Source of the DNA: an uncultured Oscillospiraceae bacterium
GTDB taxonomy: Bacteria > Bacillota > Clostridia > Oscillospirales > Oscillospiraceae
NCBI GenBank assembly: GCA_910577915.1
Contig: CAJTOM010000025.1
Coordinates: forward strand, 1 to 28,855
DNA: 28,855 nt
Direction: 5' to 3'
Of the stretch, positions 1 through 7,550 are shown one piece after another. The translations under genes were made by a program, and so were the position numbers. Within the stretch, counting starts at the first letter, position 1. Every line of letters begins with the position of its first letter. The notes under the pieces are model-generated. The model was not told the DNA's origin, did no database searches, and was given only the letters and a program-made list of their open reading frames with translations.

Positions 1-204
1 ATTCTTCCAGGCGTTAGCGAATCTGCCTCCGCAGATGCCGCCTCGGAGCGGAGGAGCGCGCCTCCGGCCCATTGCGGCAGGTCTCCACACTGCCGCACCG
101 CACGCCTACGCGGGAAACATCCTTTCTTGTCAGTCTGCCCCGCCATTTTGTGGAGTGGCGAAGCAGCTCATGATTATGTGCCCGGACGCTGCCGCCCGAA
201 GCTA
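1..204 (-). ncRNA. Candidate structured RNA downstream of atpC (unidentified)
   Basis: No convincing gene is seen between the window start and atpC. Read on the minus strand, the stretch contains four stem-loops: 135-166 (11-bp stem, 10-nt loop), 74-96 (7 bp), 50-65 (5 bp) and 21-36 (6 bp, 4-nt loop). In the 135-166 stem two pairs are G-U wobbles on the minus strand but C-A mismatches on the plus strand, so leftward transcription is favoured. A promoter-like element lies just upstream at 210-237. I do not recognise the family; it may be a small RNA or the leader of a gene beyond the left edge. The 3' end is not visible. Confidence 0.35.
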
Positions 205-209
205 CGTAT

Positions 210-237
210 AGGATACCGCCGGCGGGGGAAAAGTCAA
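210..237 (-). promoter_or_regulatory. Possible leftward promoter downstream of atpC
   Basis: On the minus strand a TTGACT box (232-237) is followed after 16 bp by TATCCT (210-215), close to the sigma-A consensus. It would drive transcription towards the window start, into the stem-loop-rich stretch. It lies about 70 bp past the atpC stop codon, so the downstream unit could be independent of the atp operon. Confidence 0.4.
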
Positions 238-304
238 GTTCCCGAAAAAATTTCGGCGTTTCCCCCAATCCGGCGGTTCGTTTCTGTATATTTTGCCAGC
301 CCCG

Positions 305-715
305 CTACTGGATACTCCGGGCCTTGACCCGCAGGCGGTTCAGGGCGCGGGCCAGGGTTGCCTGGGCCAGCTGGTACTCCTGGCGGCTCTTCCTCTGGAG
401 CAGGGCCTCCCGTGCCTCGTCGGCCTCCCGCCGGGCGCGGGCGGCATCGATCTCCTCGGGCCGCTCGGCGGAGTCCACCAGCACCAGCACCTCGTTGGCC
501 TCCACCTTCACCATGCCGGGGGAGACCGCCGCCAGCTGCACCGGCTGGCCGGGGACCCGGTAGCGCAGGGTGCCCGGCTGCACGGCGGCGATCATGCTGC
601 TGTGGTGGGCCAGGATGCCCTGTTCGCCGTCGCTGGTGGGGATGGTCAGGCTCTCGCAGGGCCCCTCATAGAAGGTCCTGTCCGCCGCCAGAATGTGGAC
701 CACAAAAGCCTCCAC
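305..715 (-). CDS. atpC: F1F0 ATP synthase epsilon subunit
   Basis: This 136-residue protein has the normal length of the epsilon subunit. An N-terminal beta-sandwich (residues about 1-85, with the ADRTFYEGP and DGEQGILAHHSSM segments) is followed by a two-helix C-terminal domain rich in Arg, Ala and Glu (about 88-136). Epsilon is part of the central stalk and couples gamma to the c-ring; its C-terminal helices inhibit ATP hydrolysis in many bacteria. It is the last gene of the operon. The start is a GTG directly after the atpD stop codon (TAAGTG), with its GGAGG inside the end of atpD, so translation is probably coupled. Confidence 0.96.
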   Translation of the reverse strand: MEAFVVHILAADRTFYEGPCESLTIPTSDGEQGILAHHSSMIAAVQPGTLRYRVPGQPVQLAAVSPGMVKVEANEVLVLVDSAERPEEIDAARARREADEAREALLQRKSRQEYQLAQATLARALNRLRVKARSIQ

Positions 716-2119
716 TTACGCCCCGCCTCCTTCCAGCCGCCGGGCCTTCTCCACCACGTCCCGCCAAGTGCCTACGTTGTAGAAGGCCGCCTCCGGGTAT
801 TGGTCCAGCTCCCCGTCCACGATGGCGGCGAAGCTCTCCAGGGTGTCTCGCAGGGGCACGTACACGCCGGGGATGCCGGTGAACTTCTCCGCCACGTGGG
901 TGGGCTGGGCCAGAAAGCGCTGGAGCCGTCTCGCCCGGGCCACCGTCGCCCGGTCCTCCTCGCTGAGCTCCTCCATACCCAGGATGGCGATGATGTCCTG
1001 GAGCTCCCGGTATTTCTCCAGAATCTCCTGCACCCGACGGGCGGTGCGGTAGTGGGCCTCCCCCACGATGTCGGCCTCCAGAATCCGGGAGGAGGACTCC
1101 AGGGGGTCCACCGCCGGATAGATGCCCTGCTCGGAGATCTTCCGGCTCAAAACCGTGGTGGCGTCCAGGTGGGCGAAGGTGGTGGCGGTGGCCGGGTCCG
1201 TCAGGTCGTCCGCCGGCACGTACACCGCCTGCACCGAGGTCACCGAGCCGTCCCTGGTGGAGGTGATGCGCTCCTGGAGCTCCCCCATCTCCCCGGCCAG
1301 GGTGGGCTGGTAGCCCACGGCGCTGGGCATCCGGCCCAGCAGGGTGGACACCTCGCTGCCCGCCTGGACGAAGCGGAAGATGTTGTCGATAAACAGCAGC
1401 ACATCCTTGTGCTCCTTGTCCCGGAAGTGCTCCGCCATGGTCAGCCCCGACAGGGCCACCCGCATGCGCACGCCGGGGGACTCGTTCATCTGCCCGAAGA
1501 TCAGGGCTGTCTTGTCGGACACGCCGCTCTCCCGCATCTCCCGCCACAGGTCGTTGCCCTCCCGGCTTCGCTCGCCCACGCCGGTAAAGATGGAGTAGCC
1601 GCCGTGCTCCATGGCCACGTTGTGGATGAGCTCCTGGATGAGCACCGTCTTGCCCACGCCGGCCCCGCCAAACAGGCCGATCTTCCCCCCTCTGGGGTAG
1701 GGCTCCAGCAGGTCGATGACCTTAATGCCCGTCTCCAGCACCTCCACCGCCGGGCTCTGCTCCTCGAAGGAGGGGGGCCGGCGGTAGATGCTGCGCACCG
1801 GCGTGTCCTCCGGCAGGGGGCCGCCCCCGTCGATGGGCTGGCCCAGCACGTTGAACATGCGCCCCAGGGTGGCCCGGCCCACGGGCACCTGGATGGTGTG
1901 GCCGGGGATGTCCACGGCCAGGCCCCTGGCCAGCCCCTCGCTGGGGGAGAGCATGATGCAGCGCACCGTGCTCCGGCCGATGTGCTGGGCCGTCTCCATC
2001 ACCCGCACCTCCCCGTCCTTCTCCACCGTCAGTTCCTCCCGGAGCCGGGGGAGGGGGCCGCTCTGTATCTCCACGTCCACGACAGGACCGGAAATCTGTA
2101 CAATAATGCCTCTTTCCAT
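716..2119 (-). CDS. atpD: F1F0 ATP synthase beta subunit
   Basis: This is the catalytic subunit of F1 (467 residues from the preferred ATG). It shows the Walker A loop GGAGVGKT, the GERSREGNDL segment with the catalytic Glu, the Walker B segment DVLLFIDNIFRF, and the DELSEED-equivalent stretch near the C-terminus as MEELSEEDR. All key residues look intact. An upstream GTG at 2128 overlaps the atpG stop (GTGA) and would add three residues. I prefer the ATG at 2119 because AGGTGA sits at a proper distance from it. The gene lies between gamma and epsilon, as in the standard order. Confidence 0.97.
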   Translation of the reverse strand: MERGIIVQISGPVVDVEIQSGPLPRLREELTVEKDGEVRVMETAQHIGRSTVRCIMLSPSEGLARGLAVDIPGHTIQVPVGRATLGRMFNVLGQPIDGGGPLPEDTPVRSIYRRPPSFEEQSPAVEVLETGIKVIDLLEPYPRGGKIGLFGGAGVGKTVLIQELIHNVAMEHGGYSIFTGVGERSREGNDLWREMRESGVSDKTALIFGQMNESPGVRMRVALSGLTMAEHFRDKEHKDVLLFIDNIFRFVQAGSEVSTLLGRMPSAVGYQPTLAGEMGELQERITSTRDGSVTSVQAVYVPADDLTDPATATTFAHLDATTVLSRKISEQGIYPAVDPLESSSRILEADIVGEAHYRTARRVQEILEKYRELQDIIAILGMEELSEEDRATVARARRLQRFLAQPTHVAEKFTGIPGVYVPLRDTLESFAAIVDGELDQYPEAAFYNVGTWRDVVEKARRLEGGGA

Positions 2120-2124
2120 CGCCC

Positions 2125-3024
2125 TCACCTATCCTTCCTGTGCTTCTGGCGCTGGGCCGCCGCCCCGGCGGAGATCTCCGTGATCTCCTGGGTAATGCCC
2201 GACTGGCGGACCCGGTTGTACTGCAGGGACAGCTCCCCCAGCAGTCCCTCCGCGTTCTGGTTGGCGCTGTCCATGGCCGTCATCCTGGCGTTCTGCTCGC
2301 AGCAGAAGCTGTCGATGAGGGCGCTGTAGATAAAGCCGGAGACGTAGCTGGCCATCATGCTGTCCAGCACCGCCGTGACGCTGGGGAGAAACTCGAAGGG
2401 CTCCGTCACCGCCCGCTCCCCGTCGGGGGGCGCGAAGTAGGTGCGGTGAAAGGGGAGCAGCCGGGTGGAGCGGGCCTGAAAGGACATGGCGCTGGCCATG
2501 TCGGTATAGACCACGAAGATCTGCTTGAGCTCTCCCCGGTCATAGCCGTCCAGCAGCAGGGCGCTGATCTCCCTTGCCCGCGCCATGGTGGGGTTCTGGG
2601 CGGTGTAGAGGAAGCTGTGCTCGATTGGAATCTGCCGCTGGGCGAAGTAGCGCCGGCCGTACTCCCCCACCACGAAGAGCTTGGTGTCCGGATGCTGCTC
2701 CAGCAGCTCCAGGGCCCGGCGGATGGCGTTCTGGTTGTAGGCCCCCGCCAGCCCCTTGTCCGCGGTGATCACCAGGCAGCCGTATGTCCCCTCCAGGGGG
2801 GTGTCGTCCCCGGTGGGGAAGAAGTAGCGGCTGTCCACGTCGTTGGCGGTGCGGAAGATGCGCTTGATCTCCCCCCGCAGGGCCTCGAAGTAAGGGCGGG
2901 TGTTGTCCAGCTCCTGCCGGGCCCGGCGCAGCTTGGTGGAGGCGATGAGGTACATGGCGTTGGTGATTTTCCTGGTCTCCTGCACGCTCTCCATGTGCGC
3001 TTTGATCTCCTTCGTCCCCGCCAT
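2125..3024 (-). CDS. atpG: F1F0 ATP synthase gamma subunit
   Basis: The gamma subunit forms the rotating coiled-coil shaft in the alpha3-beta3 head. The N-terminal helix with IKAHMESVQETRKITNAM and the C-terminal helix with RMTAMDSANQNAEG are the two conserved arms of the shaft; the ITADKGLAGAYN segment starts the central Rossmann-like domain. Length (299 residues) is normal. The ATG chosen at 3024 follows the atpA stop by one base; a GTG nine bases earlier would overlap atpA. The stop codon lies just downstream of the atpD start, so beta and gamma are also tightly coupled. Confidence 0.96.
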   Translation of the reverse strand: MAGTKEIKAHMESVQETRKITNAMYLIASTKLRRARQELDNTRPYFEALRGEIKRIFRTANDVDSRYFFPTGDDTPLEGTYGCLVITADKGLAGAYNQNAIRRALELLEQHPDTKLFVVGEYGRRYFAQRQIPIEHSFLYTAQNPTMARAREISALLLDGYDRGELKQIFVVYTDMASAMSFQARSTRLLPFHRTYFAPPDGERAVTEPFEFLPSVTAVLDSMMASYVSGFIYSALIDSFCCEQNARMTAMDSANQNAEGLLGELSLQYNRVRQSGITQEITEISAGAAAQRQKHRKDR

Positions 3025-3025
3025 G

Positions 3026-4786
3026 TCAGCCACCCCGCCTCTCGGGGGCCTGGAACTCCGCCAGGAAGGTCCGGGACAGCTCCAGCAGCTCCTCCCGGTC
3101 CTCCCCGGAGAGGAGCCCCGTCTGGTCGATGCGCCGGCACAGGTCCGGTGCCTGGTCCTCCAGCCAGGACAGCAGGCCCGCCCGGAAGTCCTCCAGCCGC
3201 TCCAGGGGCAGCCCCTGCATCACCCGGCCCAGGGCCGCCGTCAGCAGGGCCACCTGCCGGTGCTGGGAGAGGGGGGCGTACTGGCCCTGGCGCAGAAGGC
3301 GCATGAGCCCCTGGCCGTAGGCCAGCTGGCGCTTGGTGGCCTCGTCTAGGTCGCTGGAGAACTGGGTGAACACCTCCATCTCCCGGTACTGGGCCAGCTC
3401 CAGGCGGATGGCCCCTGCGGCGCTCTTCATGGCCTTGGTCTGGGCGTCGCCCCCCACACGGGAGACGGACAGGCCCACGTTCACCGCCGGCCGCTGTCCG
3501 GCGAAAAACAGGTCGCTCTCCAGGAAGATCTGGCCGTCGGTGATGGAGATGATGTTGGTGGGGATATAGGCGGACACGTCGCCGGCCTGGGTCTCCACGA
3601 TGGGCAGGGCGGTCATGCTGCCGCCCCCCAGCTCGTCGGAGAGGTGGGCCGCCCGCTCCAGCAGCCGGGAGTGGAGGTAGAACACGTCGCCGGGGTAGGC
3701 CTCCCGGCCCGGAGAGCGCTCCAGCAGCAGGCTCAGGGCCCGGTAGGCGATGGCGTGCTTGCTCAGATCGTCATAGACGATCAGCACGTCCCGGCCCTGG
3801 TACATGAAGTACTCCCCCAGGGCGCAGCCGGCGTAAGGGGCGATATACTGCAGGGCGGCGGAGACCCCGGCGGTGGCGCTGACGATCACCGTGTAGTCCA
3901 TAGCCCCCCGGCGGGCGAGGTTCTCCGCGATCTGGGCCACGGAGCTGGTCTTCTGCCCGATGGCCACGTAGATGCACACCACGTCCTTCCCCTTCTGGTT
4001 GAGGATGGCGTCCAGGGCGATAGCGGTTTTGCCGGTCTGCCGGTCGCCGATGATCAGCTCCCGCTGTCCCCGCCCGATGGGAAACATGGAGTCGATGGCC
4101 AGCAGGCCGGTTTCCATGGGGGTGTTCACCGGCTGGCGGTCCAGAATACCGGGGGCCGGGGTCTCAATGGGGCGGTAGCCCTCGGCCTGAATGGGGCCCT
4201 TTCCGTCCACGGGCGCCCCCAGCGCGTCCACCACCCGGCCCAGAAAGGCGCCGCCCACAGGCATGCCGGCGGTCTTCAGAGTCCGGCGAACCATGCCGCC
4301 GGCGCTGACCTCCTCGCCGGCGCCGAAGAGGATGCAGCTCAGGCTGTTGGCGCGCAGGTCCTGGACCATGCCCTTCACCCCGGAGGGGAAGAGGAGAATC
4401 TCCCCGTACTGGGCGTGGGCCAGACCGCCCACGGAGGCGATCTCCCCGTCCACCGTCAGCACCTCGCCGATCTCCTCCGGGGACACCGACAGCTCCCACT
4501 CCTCCACGGCCTGGCGCATCAGGGGCAGGATGTCGTCCTGCCCCGGCTGGAGCTGGCGCAGGTAGTCCTGGAACTGGCGCAGGCGGCCGTCCAGGGTCCA
4601 GTCGTACACATCGGACCCCGCCTGGAGCCGGAAGCCGCTGCGCAGGGCGTCGTCCTGCTCCCAGTGGAGGGGCACCTTGCGCTGGTAGGTGCGGGCGAGG
4701 AAGTCGGAAAAGCGCTGGAGCTGCTGGACGGTGGGCTCCTTGGCGCTGCGCAGCACCGCCGTCATGCGTCCTCTAGCGGTCCTCAT
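3026..4786 (-). CDS. atpA: ATP synthase alpha subunit with fused delta C-terminal domain
   Basis: This 586-residue protein is about 80 residues longer than a normal alpha subunit. Residues about 100-586 are a standard alpha subunit: GEVLTVDGEIASVGG beta-barrel, Walker A GDRQTGKT (247-254), and the SITDGQIFLE and GGDAQTKAMK segments. Residues about 18-79 align without gaps to the C-terminal domain of the delta subunit (AtpH): QQL, RKVPL, the G-x6-G-x-V-x-D core and GRLRQFQDYL match family positions. No atpH exists between atpF and atpA, which overlap by 14 bp. The delta N-terminal domain, which normally binds the alpha N-terminus, is absent, so the fusion may replace that contact covalently. 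GGAGGAGG precedes the ATG at 4786; a second ATG at 4765 would still keep the delta-like part. Confidence 0.93.
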   Translation of the reverse strand: MRTARGRMTAVLRSAKEPTVQQLQRFSDFLARTYQRKVPLHWEQDDALRSGFRLQAGSDVYDWTLDGRLRQFQDYLRQLQPGQDDILPLMRQAVEEWELSVSPEEIGEVLTVDGEIASVGGLAHAQYGEILLFPSGVKGMVQDLRANSLSCILFGAGEEVSAGGMVRRTLKTAGMPVGGAFLGRVVDALGAPVDGKGPIQAEGYRPIETPAPGILDRQPVNTPMETGLLAIDSMFPIGRGQRELIIGDRQTGKTAIALDAILNQKGKDVVCIYVAIGQKTSSVAQIAENLARRGAMDYTVIVSATAGVSAALQYIAPYAGCALGEYFMYQGRDVLIVYDDLSKHAIAYRALSLLLERSPGREAYPGDVFYLHSRLLERAAHLSDELGGGSMTALPIVETQAGDVSAYIPTNIISITDGQIFLESDLFFAGQRPAVNVGLSVSRVGGDAQTKAMKSAAGAIRLELAQYREMEVFTQFSSDLDEATKRQLAYGQGLMRLLRQGQYAPLSQHRQVALLTAALGRVMQGLPLERLEDFRAGLLSWLEDQAPDLCRRIDQTGLLSGEDREELLELSRTFLAEFQAPERRGG

Positions 4787-5264
4787 GCGCCCCGCCCTCC
4801 TCCGCCAGATTCAAAAATTGGTCAAAGGGGTCCGTCCCCGGCTGGGCGGCCAGCTTCCTGGCGGCGGCCGCCGCCAGCTGGCGCAGCTCCCGCTGGGACT
4901 CCCGGAGCACACGCTCCCGGCGCTGCTCCGCCTCGGTGCGGGCCTTGGCCACAATCTGCCGGGCCTGCTCCTGGGCCTGGGCCAGCTGGGCGTCGGCGGC
5001 CTGCTGGGCGGCCTGCTGGGCTTTGCTCCGGGCCTCGTGGATCTCCGCCTCCGCGCCGTCCAGCTTGGCCTGGCAGGCCGCCTTGATCTGCTCGGCCTCC
5101 TCCAGCTTGCCGGCGGCCTGCCGGTCCAGCTCACGGTAGTGGGCCTCCCGCTTCTCCATAAAGTCCTTGACGGGCTTGTAGAGCAGGAAGTACAGCCCCC
5201 CGATGAGAATGGCCAGGTTCATCCAGTGCAGCAGAATCTGCTGCCAGTCGATTTTCAACGGCAT
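4773..5264 (-). CDS. atpF: F1F0 ATP synthase b subunit
   Basis: The b subunit forms the peripheral stalk that holds F1 against the membrane a subunit. An N-terminal membrane helix (about residues 8-27, with LLHWMNLAILIGGLYFLLY) is followed by a KPVKDFMEKRE turn and then a long, almost uninterrupted Ala/Glu/Gln/Arg coiled coil to the end. It has 163 residues from the ATG at 5264; a GTG at 5273 would add three residues but has a poorer ribosome binding site. It overlaps atpA by 14 bp. There is no b-delta fusion here; the delta-like domain sits on alpha instead. Confidence 0.95.
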   Translation of the reverse strand: MPLKIDWQQILLHWMNLAILIGGLYFLLYKPVKDFMEKREAHYRELDRQAAGKLEEAEQIKAACQAKLDGAEAEIHEARSKAQQAAQQAADAQLAQAQEQARQIVAKARTEAEQRRERVLRESQRELRQLAAAAARKLAAQPGTDPFDQFLNLAEEGGAHEDR

Positions 5265-5278
5265 TGTCTCCACCTGCC

Positions 5279-5644
5279 TTACAGCACAAAGATAATGAGG
5301 ATGACCACCAGCAGAGCGTAGATGATGGCGGTCTCAATAAAGACCAGGCCCAGCATGAGGGTGGTACGCACCTTGCCCTCCGCCTCGGGCTGGCGGGCGA
5401 TGCTCTCCGCCGACTTGGCGGTGGCCATGCCCATGCCCACCGCGCCGCCGGCGGCGGCCACGCCCACGGCAATGCCCGCCGCGATGGCCTTCAGGCCGAT
5501 GGTGTTCTCCTCCGCGGCCTCCTCCTGGGCCGCCGGCTCCCCCTGGTCCTCCGCCGCCGCATAGGCGGGCGCCGCCATGGCGGCCGCCAGCAGCAGCATC
5601 AGGGCCAGGACACAGATTCTTCTCATCCGAAACAGCTTTTTCAT
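5279..5644 (-). CDS. atpE: F1F0 ATP synthase c subunit with signal-peptide-like leader
   Basis: The last 75 residues are a normal c-ring hairpin: first helix with GIAVGVAAAGGAVGMG, polar loop SIARQPEA, second helix with the ion-binding glutamate E104 (LGLVFIETAIIY). The first 29 residues look like a cleavable signal peptide (MKKLFRMRR, hydrophobic core, AYA-A cleavage motif), followed by an acidic Ala/Glu/Gln stretch (30-47). At the place of the Na+-ligand glutamine of Na+ c-rings there is Met71, and Thr-Ala follow Glu104, so proton coupling is more likely than Na+. GGAGG lies 10 nt before the ATG. The open frame continues upstream, but only this start gives a c subunit of sensible length (121 residues). 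Confidence 0.93.
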   Translation of the reverse strand: MKKLFRMRRICVLALMLLLAAAMAAPAYAAAEDQGEPAAQEEAAEENTIGLKAIAAGIAVGVAAAGGAVGMGMATAKSAESIARQPEAEGKVRTTLMLGLVFIETAIIYALLVVILIIFVL

Positions 5645-5688
5645 CACAAACAAGCCTCCATTTTTAAATATGTGTGGGGCCGGGCGCA

Positions 5689-6513
5689 TCAGGCGCTCCG
5701 GGCCGTGCTCTTCCGCTCCCTGCGGGCGGGCTCGGACACCTCGCCGTAGTAGAGGGCCGTGAGCATGGTTAGAACATAGGTCTGGATCAACGCGTGGAGC
5801 AGGGTGAACAGCACCCCCACCACCACCGGCAGGACAAAGCTGAGGCCGACAAAATAGTACACCAGCTCCGTCACCAGAAGCCCGCTGAGCAGCGCCCCGA
5901 ACAGGCGGAAGCTCATGGAGATGGGCAGGGAGAACTCCTTGAGGGTCTTGCCGATTCCCCCCGCGCCGTTGCCCGCGATCCCCCCGGACAGGATGACCAG
6001 ATAGGACAGGCACCCCAGGGCGATGGCGGCGTTGACGTCGGAGAGGGGGGCGGGCAGGGTGATGGGGCGGCCCGCCGTCGTGACGGCCTGGAGGCCCAGC
6101 AGCTCAAAGAGGGTCCCCACGAAGATATAGGCCCCGGCGGAGAAGATATAGAGGCCCAGAAATCCGCTGCGGTGGGGGCTGTTGGTCTTGGCCATGCGGT
6201 CAAACAGGCCCACCGCCTCCTCCAGCAGCAGCTGGAGCCGCCCCGGCACGTACTGAAAGCGGGGGATCACCAGCACCCGGATACAGGCCGCCGCCGCCAG
6301 CAGCGCACCCGTGACCGTCAGAGCGGAGATCATGCCGGGGTTGACCTCCTTCAGCCCCAGAAGGCTGATCCGGTTGGCGCCGTGGAGCACCGCGTCCCGC
6401 ATGGCCTCCTGTACGCTCTCCGCCCGGCCGGGGGAGCCCGTCAGCACCGCGCCGGCCAGCAGCAGCACAGCCGCTCCCAGCCACAGCGCCAGCACCTTCT
6501 TGCGATGGTTCAT
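5689..6513 (-). CDS. atpB: F1F0 ATP synthase a subunit
   Basis: The a subunit provides the half-channels through which ions reach the c-ring. It has 274 residues with five to six hydrophobic helices. The essential arginine is visible as R203 in SMSFRLFGALLSG, and the final helix pair with FTLLHALIQTYVLTMLTALY is typical. The N-terminus (MNHRKKVLALWLGAAVLLLAG) resembles a signal sequence, as in several other bacterial a subunits. The ATG at 6513 is preceded by GGAAGGAA; a TTG one codon earlier is less likely. It is the first gene of the operon; no atpI or atpZ is seen upstream. Confidence 0.95.
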   Translation of the reverse strand: MNHRKKVLALWLGAAVLLLAGAVLTGSPGRAESVQEAMRDAVLHGANRISLLGLKEVNPGMISALTVTGALLAAAACIRVLVIPRFQYVPGRLQLLLEEAVGLFDRMAKTNSPHRSGFLGLYIFSAGAYIFVGTLFELLGLQAVTTAGRPITLPAPLSDVNAAIALGCLSYLVILSGGIAGNGAGGIGKTLKEFSLPISMSFRLFGALLSGLLVTELVYYFVGLSFVLPVVVGVLFTLLHALIQTYVLTMLTALYYGEVSEPARRERKSTARSA

Positions 6514-6588
6514 CAAGCATTCCTTCCTTCCGTTGTTCGCTTGGCTTGTCCGCGCCCGGCAGATTATGGGCGCGCTTACAGCTTATAG

Positions 6589-6618
6589 ATTATACCACCG
6601 CTGTCAAGAGGGTGTCCA
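6589..6618 (-). promoter_or_regulatory. Promoter of the atp operon
   Basis: On the minus strand a perfect TATAAT (6589-6594) is preceded after 18 bp by TGGACA (6613-6618). A TTGACA (6602-6607) also lies in the spacer but is too close to this -10 box. The element sits about 75 bp upstream of the atpB start codon and is the only good promoter before the operon. Confidence 0.65.
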
Positions 6619-6619
6619 G

Positions 6620-6799
6620 AGAGAGGGGCGGTAAAAATTGCGTAAAGATTACGGGCAGGGGTCATATGCAATATATGGTTGTCAAGGTGCGCTCTGTGCG
6701 GTCTTCTTGACCCCGCCGCACGCGGCCCGGTACCTGGGCCTGGTCGCACTTACTTTCGGACTTGGCTACCGCGGTGGTGGTGCTCCCTACAATAGGGGG
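6620..6799. other. Intergenic stretch, no gene seen; possible dispersed repeat
   Basis: Between the atp promoter and the terminator of the reductase gene I see no credible gene; the short open frames have unlikely composition. The stretch contains an inverted repeat GTCAAG...CTTGAC (about 6680-6711) and a CATAT/ATATG dyad (6663-6677). Its look resembles an intergenic repeat unit, but only one copy is in the window. Confidence 0.3.
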
Positions 6800-6802
6800 G
6801 CA

Positions 6803-6840
6803 AACAGAAGGGGAGGCTGCACGCCGGCGTGCAACCTCCC
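6803..6840 (-). terminator. Terminator after the reductase gene
   Basis: A long inverted repeat (6811-6840, 14-bp arms) folds on the minus strand with one G-U wobble where the plus strand has an A-C mismatch, and is followed by CTTCTGTTT. It lies 17 bp past the stop of the RibD-C-like gene and separates it from the atp operon. Confidence 0.75.
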
Positions 6841-6856
6841 GCAAAATATTTTTGGA

Positions 6857-7537
6857 TCAGTGAACGACTTCGTAGCGAAGGCGCAAATAGGAGTTCTCCA
6901 AAACCGCACATTCCCGCAGCTTCAGAACGCCCAATTTCGACAATTCGCTCTGCGACACCAGGGATGCGCCGTCAATTAAGGTGGACGTGTCCCTGCCGCC
7001 AATCAAAACCGGCGCAACGACAATGTCGGCATAATCAAAGAGCTTTTCGCGAAGGAAGAGACCGTTCAGCGTCCCGCCGGTCTGTATCGTGATCCTCTCG
7101 CAGCCATGGGCTGATTTGAGCTCTGCAAGGGCGGCGTTCAGCGACAGCTCCTTTTGATAGATGATATGGAGGTTGTCCGCCTCTATGGAAAACGCCGGAT
7201 GTCCGGCATTGGACGTAATCAACACAAACTTTTGGGATAAGGCACAGAAATACCGTATGCCGCGTTCGTTTAAATGGCTGTTGTCAATAATGACATAGGA
7301 CAGGGGCGTTTTGCGGGGCGCCTCCTTTGCGTTGGCGCCGATTTTGGCCTGGACCCGGCCGGAATTGAGGGTCCATAGATCGGTCGTCTGCTCTAGTTCA
7401 TAGTACTGGTGCAGGCCCTCTCTGACCCCCGGGATCTGGGGAAAATCCCTGTCCACATCCAAATCGTCCGCTGCGCCTGTGCTGATCTTTCCGTCAACCG
7501 ACATCAGCATGAACAAGGTGGTAATGGGTCTGTTCAT
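6857..7537 (-). CDS. RibD C-terminal / dihydrofolate reductase family protein
   Basis: The 226-residue protein matches the RibD C-terminal (DHFR-like) fold: TLFMLMSVDGKIS at the N-terminus (substrate side), a LNSGR segment, the nucleotide-binding region around ITIQTGGTLNGLFL, and the late PVLIGGRDTSTL motif. It lacks the RibD deaminase domain, so it is a stand-alone NAD(P)H-dependent reductase; the substrate is unknown and it need not act in riboflavin synthesis. GGGAGG precedes the ATG, 13 bp past the udk stop codon, so it is the last gene of the M29 peptidase-udk run. Its base composition is visibly less GC-rich than its neighbours, which may mean acquisition by transfer. Confidence 0.85.
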   Translation of the reverse strand: MNRPITTLFMLMSVDGKISTGAADDLDVDRDFPQIPGVREGLHQYYELEQTTDLWTLNSGRVQAKIGANAKEAPRKTPLSYVIIDNSHLNERGIRYFCALSQKFVLITSNAGHPAFSIEADNLHIIYQKELSLNAALAELKSAHGCERITIQTGGTLNGLFLREKLFDYADIVVAPVLIGGRDTSTLIDGASLVSQSELSKLGVLKLRECAVLENSYLRLRYEVVH

Positions 7538-7550
7538 ATGTATGCCTCCC

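Noticed and set aside
70..100. Cobalamin riboswitch, suggested by GGAGACCTGCC on the minus strand.
   Set aside because: The other conserved blocks of the B12 riboswitch are missing, and this motif is part of a local 7-bp hairpin.
293..2329. A 678-codon plus-strand open frame, and other long frames opposite atpD, atpA, the aminopeptidase and the PBP gene (such as 11334-13346 minus).
   Set aside because: They are antisense shadows of well-supported genes in GC-rich DNA; composition is Gly/His/Leu/Arg-rich without domains.
5645..6013. The extended 244-residue reading of the atpE frame.
   Set aside because: The upstream part is a shadow of atpB; GGAGG before the ATG at 5644 and family length fix the start.
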